Positions 6,308 through 6,372 of a DNA stretch of 6,372 nt are shown in pieces. Below the pieces are notes generated by a model that had not been told where the DNA came from, searched no databases, and saw only the letters and a list, made by a program, of their open reading frames with translations. Position 1 is the first letter of the stretch, and every line of letters starts with the position of its first letter. Source of the stretch: JBGPYB01 sp041493035 (GTDB taxonomy: Bacteria; Acidobacteriota; Vicinamibacteria; Fen-336); assembly GCA_041493035.1 (NCBI GenBank), contig JBGPYB010000215.1, positions 1 through 6,372 of the forward strand, written 5' to 3'. The translations under genes were made by a program, and so were the position numbers.

Positions 6308-6372
6308 CCAACCCGTCCCGGCCGTCCGCTTCATCGACGTTCGCCGGCACTTCGGCGACGTCAAGGCGGTCG
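6297..6372 (+). CDS. ydcT: ABC transporter ATP-binding protein, YdcT-like, N-terminus (cut by window edge)
   Basis: Only 25 codons are visible. They read VRFIDVRRHFGDVKAV from residue 10, the typical opening strand and A-loop region of polyamine-type ABC ATPases; E. coli YdcT has VEFDNVSRLYGDVRAV at the same place. The Walker and signature motifs are beyond the edge. The reading frame is closed by a TGA at 6291-6293, and the only usual start codon between it and the conserved part is GTG at 6297, so the gene begins inside the last codons of ydcS (11-base overlap). No clear Shine-Dalgarno precedes it, which points to translation coupled to ydcS. Its position directly after ydcS matches the ydcSTUV order, with two permease genes expected next. 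Confidence 0.85.
   Translation, partial: MGASQPVPAVRFIDVRRHFGDVKAV

Noticed and set aside
5444..6364. 306-codon minus-strand open frame over the ydcS-like gene
   Set aside because: Antisense to a gene with near full-length similarity to YdcS; no recognisable motif.

Overview
This is a GC-rich bacterial window (about two thirds G+C by eye) packed with protein-coding genes. It probably comes from a diderm environmental bacterium: it has a murein enzyme and an exported quinoprotein carrying haem c. Exported PQQ enzymes with an internal cytochrome domain make me think of Acidobacteriota or a similar soil phylum, but nothing here fixes the taxonomy. I see no tRNA, rRNA, CRISPR array, insertion sequence or phage feature.

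Left part, minus strand (1-1609): murA (UDP-N-acetylglucosamine 1-carboxyvinyltransferase, first committed step of peptidoglycan synthesis) is followed by the N-terminal third of mutY (A/G-mismatch adenine glycosylase), which runs off the left edge. The two overlap by four bases at a GTGA junction. A 78-bp divergent gap (1610-1687) separates murA from the plus-strand genes. It holds candidate promoter elements in both directions and a perfect 10-bp palindrome between them.

Right part, plus strand (1688-6372): four genes in a row. They are an ornithine aminotransferase (rocD type), a secreted PQQ-dependent dehydrogenase of the glucose-dehydrogenase fold with a cytochrome c domain inserted in its propeller, a lipoprotein homologue of the E. 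coli polyamine-binding protein YdcS, and the first 25 codons of the matching ABC ATPase (ydcT-like). The first two overlap by four bases (ATGA). The second and third are separated by 82 bp containing a good -10 box, an inverted repeat and a strong Shine-Dalgarno. The last two overlap by 11 bases.

Taken together, the plus-strand genes look like an uptake and catabolism locus for polyamines or ornithine. The ABC system would import the compound. The aminotransferase would convert ornithine to glutamate semialdehyde/pyrroline-5-carboxylate. The periplasmic quinohaemoprotein would oxidise an unknown substrate and pass electrons to the respiratory chain. The protein families are well supported. 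The functional link between them is inference from gene order.
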